Positions 32,028 to 43,852 of a DNA stretch of 64,000 bases are shown one piece after another. The notes beneath the pieces are model-generated. The model saw only the letters and a list, made by a program, of their open reading frames with translations, ran no database searches and was not told the origin of the DNA. Each line of letters begins with the position of its first letter. Positions within the stretch are counted from its first letter, which is position 1. Both the position numbers and the translations under genes were made by a program. Source of the DNA: Orychophragmus violaceus (Eukaryota > Streptophyta > Magnoliopsida > Brassicales > Brassicaceae); NCBI GenBank assembly GCA_030180135.1, contig CM058237.1, positions 44,289,126-44,353,125 on the forward strand, given 5' to 3'.

Positions 32028-35000
32028 ATGACTACAACAAGCACACAAAACACATTCTCAATCCGGTCTGTTCTCGACAAGGAGAAGCTGACTGGAACGA
32101 ACTTCCTGACGTGGTCAAGGAACTTGAGGCTGGTCCTCAAGCAGGAGAAGAAGGAATATGTCCTTCGAGATCCCCTCCCCGAGAGGCCTCCAAACAATGC
32201 CGCCAGGAATCTGCACAATGCTTGGGAAAAGCATTCGTCAGATGAAAATGATGTCTATTGCCTGATGTTGGCAACCATGACTCCTGAATTGCAAATGCAG
32301 TTCGAGAGTGTGCTGTCGCCCATCGAGATAATGGCAAGCCTGAAATCGCTTTTTCAGGAGCAGGCAAGAACTGAGAGGTTCCAGACTGTTAAGAACCTCT
32401 TAGACTGCAAAATGGCTGCAAGTGCGGCAGTGAGTCCTCATGTCTTGAAGATGATGGGTTATCTCGATCATCTTCAGAAACTCGACTGCCCTATCAGCCA
32501 GGAACTTGCCTGCGACATCGTTCTGCAGTCTTTACCTGCAAGCTATGATCAGTTCATCCTGAACTTCAATATGCATGGCTTGAGTAAGACATTGCCTGAG
32601 CTTCACGGAATGCTCAAGACTGCAGAGCCCAACTTGAGGAAAGCCAAGGACCCCAACGTGCTTATGGTGCAAAAGGGAAAGGGCTTTAAGAAATCCTCTG
32701 CCAAGGACAAGGGAAAGGCTAAGGCTGTTCAAGTCTCGGACAAGGACACGCCAAAGCCCAAGCCCAAGTCCAAGGCTGGGCCTACTGACATCTGCAGGTT
32801 CTGTAAAGAACCGGGGCATTGGAGGAGAGAATGTAAGAAATTCCTGGAAGGTCTAAAGGAATTGAAGAAGAAGACTCTGGAGACTTCTTCATCAGGTATT
32901 TTTGTTATAGAAGTTAATACAACTACTTCTGATAATACCTCATGGGTTATGGATACTGGTTGTGGGGCTCATATTTGTACTAATATGCAGGCACTCAGCA
33001 ACAGTAGGAGGCTGAAGCAAGGACAAGTGGAGCTACGAGTTGGGAATGGAGCGAAAGTTCCTGCACTAGCTGTAGGCACATACTTGTTGTCTTTACCTTC
33101 GGGATTGGTTTTAGAACTTAATAACTGCTATTTTGTACCTGCGATAAGCAGAAATATTATTTCAGTTTCTTTGTTGGATTTGGAAGGTTATGATTTTTCA
33201 GTTAAGAATAAATTATGTTCCTTCAATCGCAATAATTTGTTCTATGGTTGTGCCCCTCTTACGAATGGGCTTTACATACTTGATCAATCCGCACCAATTT
33301 ATAACATTAATACCAAACGGTTCAAACCTAATGAGGAGAACCGAACGTTTCTATGGCATTGTCGTTTAGGGCACATCAGTGAGAAACGCATTAAGAGGCT
33401 CCATTCGAATGGACTTCTTGGCTCATTTGACTTTGAGTCATGTGAGAAATGCGAATCCTGCCTGATGGGCAAAATGACGCGGGCCCCCTTTAATAAACCT
33501 AACGAGAGGGCCAGTGACTTATTGGGCCTGATACACACTGATGTGTGTGGCCCAATGTCCACAAATGCAAGAGGAAACTATCAGTACTTCATTACCTTCA
33601 CTGATGATTTCAGCAGGTATGGATATGTTTATTTAATGAAACATAAGTCTGAATCGTTTGAGAGATTCAGAGAATTCCAAAATGAAGTACAGAACCAACT
33701 TGGCAAAAGCATTAAAGCTCTTCGGTCCGACCGAGGAGGAGAATACTTGAGCCAAGAGTTCAGTGATCATCTAAGAGAGTGTGGGATAGTTTCCAACTCA
33801 CTCCTCCTGGAACACCTCAATGGAATGGTGTGTCTGAGAGGAGGAATCGGACCTTATTGGATATGGTTCGGTCTATGATGAGTCACACAGACCTTCCAAT
33901 ATCCCTTTGGGGATATGCTCTGCTAACAGCAGTGTTCACTCTAAATAGAGCGCCATCAAAAGCAGTAGCTAAGACACCATATGAACTATGGACTGGAGAA
34001 ACTCCAGTGCTGTCTTATCTTAGAATTTGGGGTTGTGAAGCCTATGTCAAGAGATTAATCTCTGACAAGCTTACACCAAAGTCTGATAAATGCTACTTCA
34101 TTGGTTATCCGAAGGAGACCAAGGCTTATTACTTCTACCTACGATCCGAGAACAAGATTTTTGTTGCACGGGATTGTAATTTTCTTGAGAGGGAGTTTCT
34201 CTCTAAGAAAAACAGTGGGAGTAAGGTACTGCTTGTAGAAATTCAAGATGAACAGGATACTGCTCAACCTAATGAGGAAGAGCAGCAGGAGGACCTACAA
34301 GAAATTGTAGAGCCTGAACCTGTGGTACCTGAAGTTCGAAGATCCGGGAGGATCCGTCACGAACCCGAGAGATATCAAGGATTCCTCGTGACTAACTGTC
34401 ATGATCTTCTGATCATTGATGGTGATGAACCATCGAACTTCAATCAAGCCATGATGGGCCCAGATTCCTCTAAGTGGCGTAAGGCCACTGATTCCGAAAT
34501 GGACTCCATGTCGGTCAACCAAGTGTTTTCGTTGGTTGACTTACCCGCTGGTGTAAAAGCCATCGAGTGCAAATGGATCTTCAAGAAGAAGATTGACGTG
34601 GATGGAAATGTCCAGATTTATAAAGCCAGGTTGGTGGCAAAAGGTTTCAGGCAAGTTCACGGTGTGGATTATGATGAAACCTATTCCCCAGTGGCTATGA
34701 TGAAATCTATTCGGATTCTACTAGCAACTGCAGCTTTTCATGATTATGAAATTTGGCAGATGGACGTGAAAACCGCCTTCCTGAATGGTATTCTGGAAGA
34801 GGATGTGTATATGACGCAACCTGACGGTTACATAGATCCAAAGAATGCTGGGAAAGTATGCAAGCTTCATAAATCCATTTATGGATTGAAGCAAGCATCG
34901 AGGAGCTGGAATCTTCGTTTTGATGAAGCGATCAAGCAATTTGACTTCATCAGAAATGAAGAAGAGCAATGCGTGTATAAGAAGACTAGTGGGAGCAAGA

Positions 35001-36001
35001 TAGTATTTCTTATTTTGTATGTCGATGACATACTGCTTCTCGGAAACGACGTACCAATGCTGCGGTCGGTAAAGGACTGGCTTGGAAGTTGTTTTTCCAT
35101 GAAAGACATGGGTGAAGCCGCATACGTTCTTGGAATCCGGATCTACCGGGATAGATCTAAAAGGCTGATAGGCTTGTGTCAAGATTCATACATTGACAAA
35201 GTCCTGCATAGATTCAGCATGGCAGATTCCAAGAAGGGCTTCACGCCAATGGTACATGGCACAACGCTAAGCAAAAAGCAGAGCCCTACGACGGCTGCTG
35301 AGCTTGAGCGCATGAAGAATATTCCTTATGCATCTGCAATTGGATCTATCATGTATGCCATGATCTGTACTCGTCCTGATGTTGCTTATGCATTGAGCAT
35401 GACGAGTAGATACCAGTCAAATCCAGGTGAAAACCACTGGATTGCCGTCAAGAATATCCTGAAGTATCTAAGACATACTAAGGATAAGTTCTTGGTGTAC
35501 GGCGGAAGTGATGTGCTTGAAGTCAGTGGATTCACGGACGCAAGTTTCCAGACAGACCAAGATGATTTCCGGTCACAGTCCGGTTATATCTTTTGTCTGA
35601 ATGGCGGTGCAATCAGTTGGAGAAGCTCCAAGCAAGACACCGTTGCTGATTCCACTACAGAAGCTGAATATGTCGCCGCCTCAGAAGCAGCGAAGGAAGC
35701 TGTTTGGATACGAAAGTTCATTATTGAACTAGGTGTGATACCGAATGCAGCTGAGCCTCTGGCACTGTTTTGTGATAACAATGGTGCTATAGCTCAGGCA
35801 AAGGAACCAAGATCACACCAGAAATCCAAGCATATACTAAGAAGATTTCACTTGATACGTGATATCATTAATAGAAAGGAAGTCAAGATCAGCCGAGTTC
35901 CGACAGATGATAATGTCGCTGATCCGTTGACAAAGCCACTCCCAAGGCCTAAGCTCGAGTACCTGACTGAAGCTGTAGGCATTAGAGACATTGAAATGTA
36001 A
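32028..36001 (+). pseudogene. Cop-B Gag-Pol polyprotein, single frameshift
   Basis: Same architecture as Cop-A: Gag with a CCHC knuckle, D-T-G protease, H-C-R-L-G-H segment, integrase, RT with Y-V-D-D near 35020, and RNase H through T-E-A-E-Y. The frame from 32028 runs into unrelated residues after about 33790. The correct frame resumes there and runs to 36001. Alignment with Cop-A shows one missing base in the run at about 33788-33794, between the second integrase Asp and the catalytic Glu. Everything else, including the codon that is a stop in Cop-A, is intact. Confidence 0.95.
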
Positions 36002-36853
36002 TCTAAATTTGAGTGGGAGTTTGAGGGCTTTATTTAGTTATTGATATGTTCTTATAAAACATTTGAGATGTTTAATAATAAAATTATCTTTCAAGATTAT
36101 TTTAACTGTGATGAAATAATCGTTCCAAAATGATATGAACCATTTTATAGGTCATCGAAGTAAGTGACTTGATCTTGAGTCATCAAAGTCATTTAGCTTG
36201 ATCATGAGACCCTATATTTGAAAGATGGCTTATATCATCCTGTCCCTAGTCGAAGGTTGTTGAAATTGGAACACCAACAACCGCGTGAGACTAGATTGGT
36301 ATGTGACTTACGACAAAGTCTCAGGATGTCATAGATGCACGGCATCAAAGTCAGTACATAGGTGTATGTTGGGGTACATGCGACCGGACAAGACCCGCTT
36401 ATAAGAACTCTTCAGGATATTTATATCTGTGTCATAAGAGATTCTTACTACGACTATAGAGTATAGTCCTTACACCTGAGTTTGCATGCATGTGACTGCA
36501 CATCAACTGATGCGCTTTGATCATTGTCTAACGCTGTCGTTAAGCGATAGTTATAAGGACCTTGTTTGGGTGTATTATTAAATGAGTAGTTTACAGTGAT
36601 GGAACAAGACGGGATTTGTCCCTCCAATATAAATGGAGTGAATATCTCTAGGCCAATCGGAGATTTGAATACTGGAAAATGCATGGCCATGCTCAAACGG
36701 ACTGTCCCGAGTCGTTTGGATTGTCAGTATCAAATCAGAGTCCGATGAACATGATTAGGCTTTATAAGGATGACACTCACCTTGCCTTATGACTAATCGA
36801 GATATTGAGACAAAAGGAATATGAATACAGAGATTCCAGTACAAGTGGGAGAT
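36002..36853 (+). other. Cop-B 3' untranslated region and polypurine tract
   Basis: 852 bp, collinear with Cop-A. Stem-loop GACTATA-GAG-TATAGTC at 36452-36468. Polypurine tract AAGTGGGAGAT ends at 36853. The antisense 80-codon frame is 36454-36696. Confidence 0.8.
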
Positions 36854-37612
36854 TGTTGGAATTATGTCCAGTAATCTCTGTACTGTCTCTAGAAAGTAAG
36901 AGTATGTCAATGATCAGACATAAGTCATATAATACTGGGGGTCATGATGGCTTTCTAGAGTCCGCTCATGATCTATAAGTCTTGGATTTATTGCCTTTAT
37001 TATATGATCCCATTTGGGTCACACGCCTAAGCTAACAGGAAACTATGAGGGAACGGTTCAGCAGAAGTACGGTAAAAGTGCTAGGCATTTACTGTACTTA
37101 GAGAGATTAAAGGGCCTGATTAAATCTAAGGGATTTAATCAAATTGGGACTTGGGCCCAAAAGCCCAAAATGAACTAGACATAAGTTTTATAATTAAAAC
37201 TTAACCTAGCTGCTTTTTCGGTCATCTCTTCCTGCGCCTCTCTCTCTCTCTCTGCGCCTCCCTCCCTTTGGTCTAGCAGCCTTTTTTTCTTGTTGGTGTG
37301 CGTGTGTGAACCTCTGGAGGAGCTGTCCCTTGGCGGTTCTGCTGATCTCTGACAATGCCTCTCTCTCTCTCTCTGCGCCTCCCTCTCTGTGGTCTAGATG
37401 CCCATTTTCCTGTTGGTGTGCGTGTGTGAACCTCTGGAGGAGCTGTCCCTTGGCGGTTCTGCTGATCTCTGACAATACCTCTCTAATCCGCTGCATAAAC
37501 AAGGTATTAGGTGAGATCCCTTTATGTTTCTGCAAGAGAACCTAGATCCAATCTGTTTAGTAGAGTTTAATCTGAAAGAATTAAACCAGGACAAACACTA
37601 AACAATCCTTCA
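36854..37612 (+). repeat. Cop-B 3' LTR (759 bp)
   Basis: TGTTGGAATTATGTCC to ATCCTTCA, followed by target copy GTACC (37613-37617). It is about 120 bp longer than the Cop-A LTR because of an internal duplication. Confidence 0.94.
37236..37475 (+). repeat. 120-bp internal duplication in Cop-B LTR
   Basis: Two head-to-tail units, each running from a CT-rich tract through GGTCTAG and TGTTGGTGTGCGTGTGTG to TCTCTGACAAT. The period is 120 bp (TGTTGGTGTG starts at 37291 and 37411). Cop-A, Cop-F and Cop-E have one unit. The duplication is present in both Cop-B LTRs, so it predates that insertion. Confidence 0.8.
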
Positions 37613-37972
37613 GTACCTGCTATGAGCAGAAAGATTATTTCTATTCCTTATTTGGATATGGAAGGATATCAGTTTTCAAGTTAAGAATAAGTGTTATTCA
37701 TTTGATTACAGTGATATATTTTATAGTAGCAATCCATTAGAGAATGGACTTTATGTTCTAAACAAGAATGTGCCTAACTATAACATTAATACCAAGAGAT
37801 TCAAGTCAAATGATACGAATCAAACTTCTCTCTGGCATTGTCGTTTTGGGCCACGTAAATGAGAAATAGATTCAGAATCTCCATAGTGATGGGCTTTTGG
37901 GCTCATCTGATTATGAATCACAATGAGTAAAGTGAATCTTGTTTATTGGGTAAAATGACGAAGGCCCCTTTC

Positions 37973-38040
37973 AGCAAAGGTAGCATCGATCGACACAAAC
38001 GATGTGTCGGTCGATACAGGTTGCGAACGACCAAAATGAA
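37973..38040. repeat. CGATCG doublet cassette inside integrase, copy 2
   Basis: Octamers 37986 and 38007, spacing 21, same boundaries as in copy 1. It was present before the tandem arose. Confidence 0.85.
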
Positions 38041-38829
38041 AGGGCCAGAAGCTTATTGGGCTTTATACATACGGATGTATATGGACCGATAAGCACTAAT
38101 GCTAGAGGAAAATTACAGTACTTCATTACCTTTACTGATATTTCAGTAGGTACGGTTATGTCTTATTTATAAGACATAAGTCAGAATCTTTGAAAGGTTC
38201 AAAGAGTTCCAAAATAAAGCACATAATCAATTTGGCAAAGGTATTAAAGCTCTACGATGAGATCGTGGAGGTGAATACTCAAGTGATCATCTGAGAGATT
38301 GTGAAAGTGTTTCACAATTCACTCCTCCTGAATTAGACTTTATTAGATATGGTTCGATCAATGATGAGTGACCTAGATCTTCCATTATCTTTCTAAGAAT
38401 ACGCTCTAGAAATGTCTGAGTTTACTTTAAATAGAGTTCCATCAAAATCAGTTACAGAGATACCACATGAGATGTGGAATGTAAATGTTTCTGATTTATC
38501 CATCATGGAGATTTGGAGTTGCGAGACTTATATAAAACGTTTAATCTCTGATAAGCTCACACCCAAATCTGATAAGTGCTACTTCATTGGTTGTCCTAAC
38601 AAAACCAAGGCATGTTACTTTTACAACCAGTTCGAGAACAAATTGTTTGTTGCTCGGGACTATGTTTTCTTGAGAAAGACTTTCTTTCCAAGAAGAACAG
38701 TGGGAGTAAAAGTACAACTCGAAGAAATTCAAAAATCACAGGAGACTGCTCAACCTGATGAGGAAGAGCAGCAGTTGGATCTACAAAGAGTTGTAGAACT
38801 TGCACCTGTGGTGCCTGGAGTTTATAAAG

Positions 38830-39045
38830 GATCTGGTGAATGTATATTCGATATACATTTAAATGGCGAGTTTCTGAAGAAGTGTCGATCGACACAAAAG
38901 TTGCATCGATCGACACAGATCGCGAACCAAATATTGATTTTGGTTTATGACTTAATTAACTACGGTTTAAATCTTGGTTAATTAGGTCGTGGTAAAAGTA
39001 TACATATGAGATATGTGTGCGCGACTTTTACAGAAAACTGAAGCT
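38830..39045. repeat. LTR-like insertion with CGATCG doublet, copy 2
   Basis: Octamers 38885 and 38906, spacing 21, followed by GATCGCGAAC. Same block as 17030-17240. Confidence 0.7.
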
Positions 39046-40093
39046 CGCAGATCCGAAAGGATCCGTCACGAACCCGAGAAATATGGATTTCTCGTAACCA
39101 ATTGCCATGATCTACTGATCATTGAAAGTGACGGGCCTGCGAATTTTGAAGAAGCAATGATGGGCCTTGACTCCGAAAATGGCTGAAAGCCGCTGAATCC
39201 GAAATGGGATCCATGTCACAGAACCAAGTATGACTTGGGTTGATTTACCCGATGGTGTAGAAGCCATTGTGAGTAAATGGATTTTCAAGAAGAAAAGATG
39301 ACATGGATGGTTATATTCAGATGTACAAAGCTAGGTTGGTGGAAAAAGGTTTCAAGTAAATTCATGGTATTGACTGTGAAGAAACCTAATCCCAGACACC
39401 ATGCTTATGTCCATCCGGATTCTCCTAGCAACTGCCACTCATAATAGTTATGAGATCTGGCAAATGGATGTGAAAACAGTTTTCCCTAATGGAATTCTGA
39501 AAAAGGATGTGTACCTGACACAACCTGAAGTTTTCATTGATCCTAATGAAGCTAGGAAGATATGCAAGATTCATCGGTCCATTTATGGATTGAAGCAAGC
39601 ATCTCGGAGTTGAAATCTTCGTTTTGATGAAGCAGTCAAAAAGGTTTGACTTCGTCAAGAACGAAGAGGAACCGAATGTTTACAAGATGACTAGTGGGAG
39701 CGCAGTTGCACTTCTGGTATTGTATGATGATAACATACCACTTCTCGGAAATGAAGTTCCATTGTTTCAGTCTGTTAAGACTTGTTTCTAAAGTTGTTTT
39801 TCGATAAAATTATGGGAGAAACCGTATACATTCTTGGAATAAGAATCTATAGAGATAGATTGGATAAGCTAATTGGATTGTGTCAAGATACTTATAGTGA
39901 TAAGGCCTTGCACATGTCCAATATGCAGGATTCCAAGAAGGGCTTCGTGCAAATGACTCTTGGTATTACTCTTAGCAAGACGCAGTGTCTTTCGACACAC
40001 GCTGAGCAAGGGCGAATGAGGGTCAGGCTACTGCTAAAGGCATTAGATGTCTTAAGATATGATCTTAATTTTAGTGGGAGTCATTGTTATTAA

Positions 40094-40887
40094 TTTTAGT
40101 TATGATATGATGTTCGTATAAACATAATTTGATTATGTTATTGAAATCTGATATCTGTATTATTTAATAATGGTTATTAAATAATAGTCCCAAAGTAATT
40201 TATGACATTTTATAGGTCATCAAGTATGTGACTTGATCATGAAACCCTATAGATAATAAATGACATAAATTATGTTGGTCCCTGGTCGAGGTTGTTAAAG
40301 TGGGACATTAACAACCGCGTGAGACTAGTATGTGAGGTGATTGATGACTAAGTTTCATGGAGTCATTAATAAGAGTATTAAAGTCAATCACATAGATATG
40401 TGTTGGAGAACACAGGATCGGACATGACCCACTGATGAGAACTCTACGGGATAGTTATATAAGTGTCATGAGAGTTTTCATTACGACTATAGAGTATAGT
40501 CCTTGAACCTGAGTTCATCATGTTTTCTTACATGTGAATTGGTCCGCTTTAACTTTGTCAAACGTCAGCCGTAACTGGTGACTATAAAGGTATTGATTGG
40601 GCATATCATGAAGCGTGTGAAGAAACAGGGATGGAACAAGATGGGATTTGTCCCTCCTATATAACAGGTGATAAATATCTCAGGGCCCATCGAAGATTTG
40701 ATACTGAGAAATGTGTGGCCACACTCAAACGAGGTGATTGTCAGTCGTTTGTCTTGTCAGTATAAATCGGAGTTCGATGAATATGATCTTGGCTAAATAA
40801 GGGTGACACAGATCTTGCCTTATGCCAAATCGAGATATAGTGACGAAGGGATTATGGGAATAGATGATTCCAGTACAAGTGGGAGAT
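40094..40887 (+). other. Cop-C 3' untranslated region, copy 2
   Basis: Collinear with 18291-19084. Stem-loop at 40485-40501 and polypurine tract AAGTGGGAGAT directly before LTR 3. No gene supported. Confidence 0.75.
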
Positions 40888-41568
40888 TGTTGGGAATGTC
40901 CTGAAATCTATTGTACTTGCTCTAAGTGATAGTTGTATTGTCGAGATGAGATAATCATATAATACGAGGTAGTCATAATGCTTTGCTAGAAGCCACTTAT
41001 GATCAATGAGTTTAGAACTCATTGCTAGTGTTATATGTTCCTACAGGGTCACACACCTAAGCAAACTGGGCGTTAAAGACGAGGTTGATCATTAATGTAA
41101 TGATCCAGTGAATGTATATTTGATATGCATTCAATATCAATATTCTGGGGCAGTGTCGATCGATGCAGATAGTGCATCGATCGATGCAACTCGCGGATTA
41201 ATCAGATTAATTCGGTTTAATCGTTGGTTAATTCCGTTATGGTTTAAGTCGACATATATAAGATATATGGTCGACCTAAACTGATTTCTAACCTAATTCA
41301 CAGCCACCAGAATTTGAATAGAAACCTCTGAAGAGATTGGATCTCTATAGGCACTAGCATCCCTGCTGTTCAGTTTGTGTGCGTGTGGATACCAGTAGAG
41401 GCGCAGCATTTGAGGCGCTCTAGATCTCGATTATTTGCAAATCTTCCGCTGCTAATCACCAGGTAATCTCCAGATCTGATAGATTCAATTACATAAACCC
41501 TAGATCCTAGGCTTGGAATTCAGACCAGGGTTGCTTAATTGGATTAGGAACTGCTAGAAATTCCTTCA
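40888..41568 (+). repeat. Cop-C LTR 3 (681 bp)
   Basis: Terminal LTR of the tandem. Doublet 41157/41178 and TATA palindrome 41248-41275. It is followed by target copy CCTCT (41569-41573), matching 12914-12918. Confidence 0.93.
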
Positions 41569-41573
41569 CCTCT

Positions 41574-42123
41574 ACTGCAGTCCACACGCACACAAGCTGG
41601 AATCCGCCGGGATGCTAGTGTCGGGAATCGGATCTTCTGGGAATCCCTGTGTTTAAGAGGTGGCTGCGTTTTCTGTCAAGAAAAGGTCTCAACGACGGCT
41701 AGGGTTTCAGGTCGTCCATATAATCCTTTATATAGACCTGGAATGACTAAAACCGATCATTGGATAAATCCAATTCGTTTAAGTCATCAAACCGAAACAT
41801 CAGGTTCGAAACCCGATCTGTCTCGATCGACACACCCAATGGTATCGATCGACACACCTCTTAAAACTCGAATTCAATGTGCATCCAATATACATTGACT
41901 AGACCATATGCCAATGATCAATCCCATACAAAGTGTATCCAGCTTGCTTAGGTGTGTGACCATGTAGGTTCACATAATACTAGCAATGAGTTACAACTCA
42001 TAAGTCATAAGCGGCTTCTAGCAAAACATTATGATCACCTAGTATTACATGAATTGTCCGATCTTGACAATACAACTATCTTGTAGAGTAAGTACAATAT
42101 GATTTCAGGACATAATCCCAACA
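41574..42123 (-). repeat. Cop-D 5' LTR, outer part
   Basis: 550 bp completing the Cop-D 5' LTR, ending at AATCCCAACA on the + strand. CGATCG doublet at 41823/41845 (spacing 22, as in the other Cop-D LTR). Target duplication GATTT follows at 42124-42128. Confidence 0.92.
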
Positions 42124-42128
42124 GATTT

Positions 42129-42284
42129 TGCATGTTTCTCTAGGCTCTGAACACACTTAAACAGAAAAATCAAAATAGCAAAACCAAAATGAAAAATGAA
42201 AACAAAATCGAACCTAACAGTGGGTTGCCTCCCACTCAGCGCTTGTTTAAAGTCAATAGCTTGACTATGTAAAGGAGATCGGAC
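42129..42284 (-). other. Ath-H segment between Cop-D and the gag stop
   Basis: Non-coding. The inverted repeat GTGGG-TTGCCT-CCCAC at 42220-42235 matches the post-integrase hairpin of Ath-G (45861-45876) and the post-gag hairpin of Ath-I (52640-52655). Confidence 0.7.
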
Positions 42285-43686
42285 TCATGGTGGTTTCAAC
42301 AGAGACTTCGAATGTCTCTGTGAATATCTCTTCATCCAAGGTGGTGTATATGCTTTCGGATCATGAGGTCTCCCAAGGAACGAAGGAATAGAATCAGGGC
42401 GGGAGCGAAGCTTGGGTGGGATTCTGCGTTTTCCTGCATTCACAGCTGATAGATTAGGAGGTTTAAGTTTAGGATTTTTATACTTGTGCTTTGGTGGATG
42501 CAAGAGATCAGGACCTTTCTGCTTAAGAGCAGTTGCAGTTTCTGAAGATGTTAGAGCAAGTTCAGAATGAACTGCCATCTTCTCCTCTCCAATAGGAACC
42601 TCTGGTTCCACCTCAACACTGAAGATATGTCCGTCAATGGTGGCTTTCTGCTTCCAATCCATCATTTTCATGCAGTTAGCCACTTCTAGCTCCTGTTTAG
42701 ACAATTTAGGAACCTTAGGATACGGCACGGAGGGCTTATAGACTCGTTCTAGGGCTGTTACAGGTCTCTGGTCACGTCTGCGTTCTGTGTCGACCGATGC
42801 CCGATGTGTATCGATCGACACAAGGTGATTTCGAGCAGTTTCATCAGACGTATCGGGACTGTGTCGATCGATGCTTGAGTTGTGTTGATCGATGCAAGTC
42901 TCAGACAGACAATATTCACCTAGAAAATCCGAGATTATGCTCTCTTCTTCTCCCAGCAAGTCAATCCCATCTCTTATGGTCACATCATTGATGTGCAGCT
43001 TCTGTTCAGCTCTCCTAGCTTCATTCTGCCTTTGCACTGCTTCTGCTTCTTGTTGAATCCGGACATCTAGCTTCTTCACATGTGTGCTCAAAGATTCAAA
43101 TCCCATTCAGATTTTCATGCATAGCATCCAGCTTCCTGTCGAAGTCTACATCAGTCTTAGTCTGATCCTCTAACAACTGCTCCAGTATGGATTCCATCTT
43201 GCTCTCATAAGCACTAGCTGCAGGAGGTACCTGATAGGAGGATGATCCATAATTTCTCTGATAAGAATTACCTTGCTGAAAAGGATTCTGATAACCAGCA
43301 TTCTGTCCATATACAGAAGAGACTTGCTTGCTTGTGAAACCACTCTTCTATCCACCATTAAAGAACTTGTTACCTTGCTGACTACCATACTTGTTTCCTT
43401 GGAATCCAGAGCCATTGATATAATTCAAATCCTCTTCCTGTCTTTCCAATAACTGCTCCAGCATACTTATCAGCTTACCAGACTGCGTATTTTCAGGAGG
43501 AACAGGCTGATATGATGGAGATTCATAGTTTCTGGTGAATGAATAAGAACCATAGTCTCTACCGAATGAGTTATTCCGCTGATTTTCCAACATCCGTTCC
43601 ATCATTCCCATCATCTTACGCGATGTGTCGATCGATGCAAAGTAGTGTCGATCGATGAAAGTACGAAGATGTGACGATCGACACAC
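42285..43686 (-). pseudogene. Ath-H gag-like protein, frameshifted
   Basis: Three minus-strand frames (43348-43686, 43170-43415 and 42285-43106) together correspond to the intact Ath-I protein. The last frame has the helical E-S-L-S-T-H-V-K-K-L segment, Y-P-K-V-P-K-L-S-K-Q-E-L-E-V-A-N, and the C-terminal P-P-K-L-R-S-R-P-D-S and P-P-W-M-K-R-Y-S-Q-R. It is broken by indels near 43100-43170 and 43350. CGATCG doublets fall inside the coding region (42790/42811 and 42864/42885) and near its start (43628/43648 and 43674/43696). Confidence 0.75.
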
Positions 43687-43828
43687 AGGACCGTGTCGAT
43701 CGATGCAGGGCGATTACAGGCGTACCTGAAACGCAAGAAACAGAAAAAAAATTAGTGACAAAAACAAAAAAAAAACAAAAAAACCTAGTCTAAACCCTAA
43801 GTTCAAATCTATCGAAGACTCCTAAGAG

Positions 43829-43846
43829 TCCCCGGCAACGGCGCCA
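43829..43846 (-). promoter_or_regulatory. Ath-H primer binding site (tRNA-Asp type)
   Basis: Minus-strand TGGCGCCGTTGCCGGGGA, the primer site type used by Athila and Tat elements, six bases inside the LTR. It fixes the element's orientation as minus. Confidence 0.9.
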
Positions 43847-43852
43847 AAAACT

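Larger units (their letters stand above)
21980..37612 (+). mobile_element. Cop-B, nearly intact Ty1/copia element, interrupted by Cop-A
   Basis: The 5' LTR is 21980-22525 plus 30283-30496 (760 bp in all) and the 3' LTR 36854-37612 (759 bp). The target duplication is GTACC. The Gag-Pol frame at 32028-36001 is broken by one single-base deletion. I count five or six LTR differences by eye, below 1%, so the insertion is recent. Cop-A lies in its 5' LTR. Confidence 0.95.
37618..40093 (+). pseudogene. Cop-C pol remnant, copy 2, part 2
   Basis: Collinear with 15815-18290 of copy 1 and sharing its lesions. It includes GAG-pre-integrase, integrase linker frame 38412-38830 and RT frames 39401-39613 and 39782-39960. 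It has the integrase doublet cassette (octamers 37986/38007) and the LTR-like insertion with doublet 38885/38906. About 1% different from copy 1 by eye. Confidence 0.8.
12919..41568 (+). mobile_element. Cop-C, tandem copia: LTR-internal-LTR-internal-LTR
   Basis: Three LTRs of exactly 681 bp (12919-13599, 19085-19765, 40888-41568) separate two internal regions of 5485 bp and, after removing Cop-B, about 5484 bp. One target duplication, CCTCT, flanks the whole unit, so it inserted once and became tandem by unequal LTR recombination or at integration. Both internal copies share the same pol lesions and the same intact gag frame. The family was therefore already pol-defective when it moved and must have used another element's enzymes. 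Confidence 0.92.
6297..42123 (-). mobile_element. Cop-D, Ty1/copia element, minus strand, interrupted by Cop-C
   Basis: Full-length but decayed. The 3' LTR is 6297-7020, the internal region 7021-12744, and the 5' LTR 12745-12918 plus 41574-42123 (split by Cop-C). Both LTRs total 724 bp. The target duplication GATTT flanks it (6292-6296 and 42124-42128). I count about 14 differences between the LTRs by eye, roughly 2%. Primer site: TGGTATCAGAGCC on the minus strand at 12731-12743. Confidence 0.93.

Noticed and set aside
37285..37495. Second independent LTR insertion within the Cop-B 3' LTR
   Set aside because: The extra sequence is a 120-bp head-to-tail duplication, present in both Cop-B LTRs and without terminal TG..CA or a target copy.
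43220..43700. Possible host gene because of Q/N-rich frames
   Set aside because: The frames are parts of the Ath-H gag-like protein, as alignment with the intact Ath-I frame shows.
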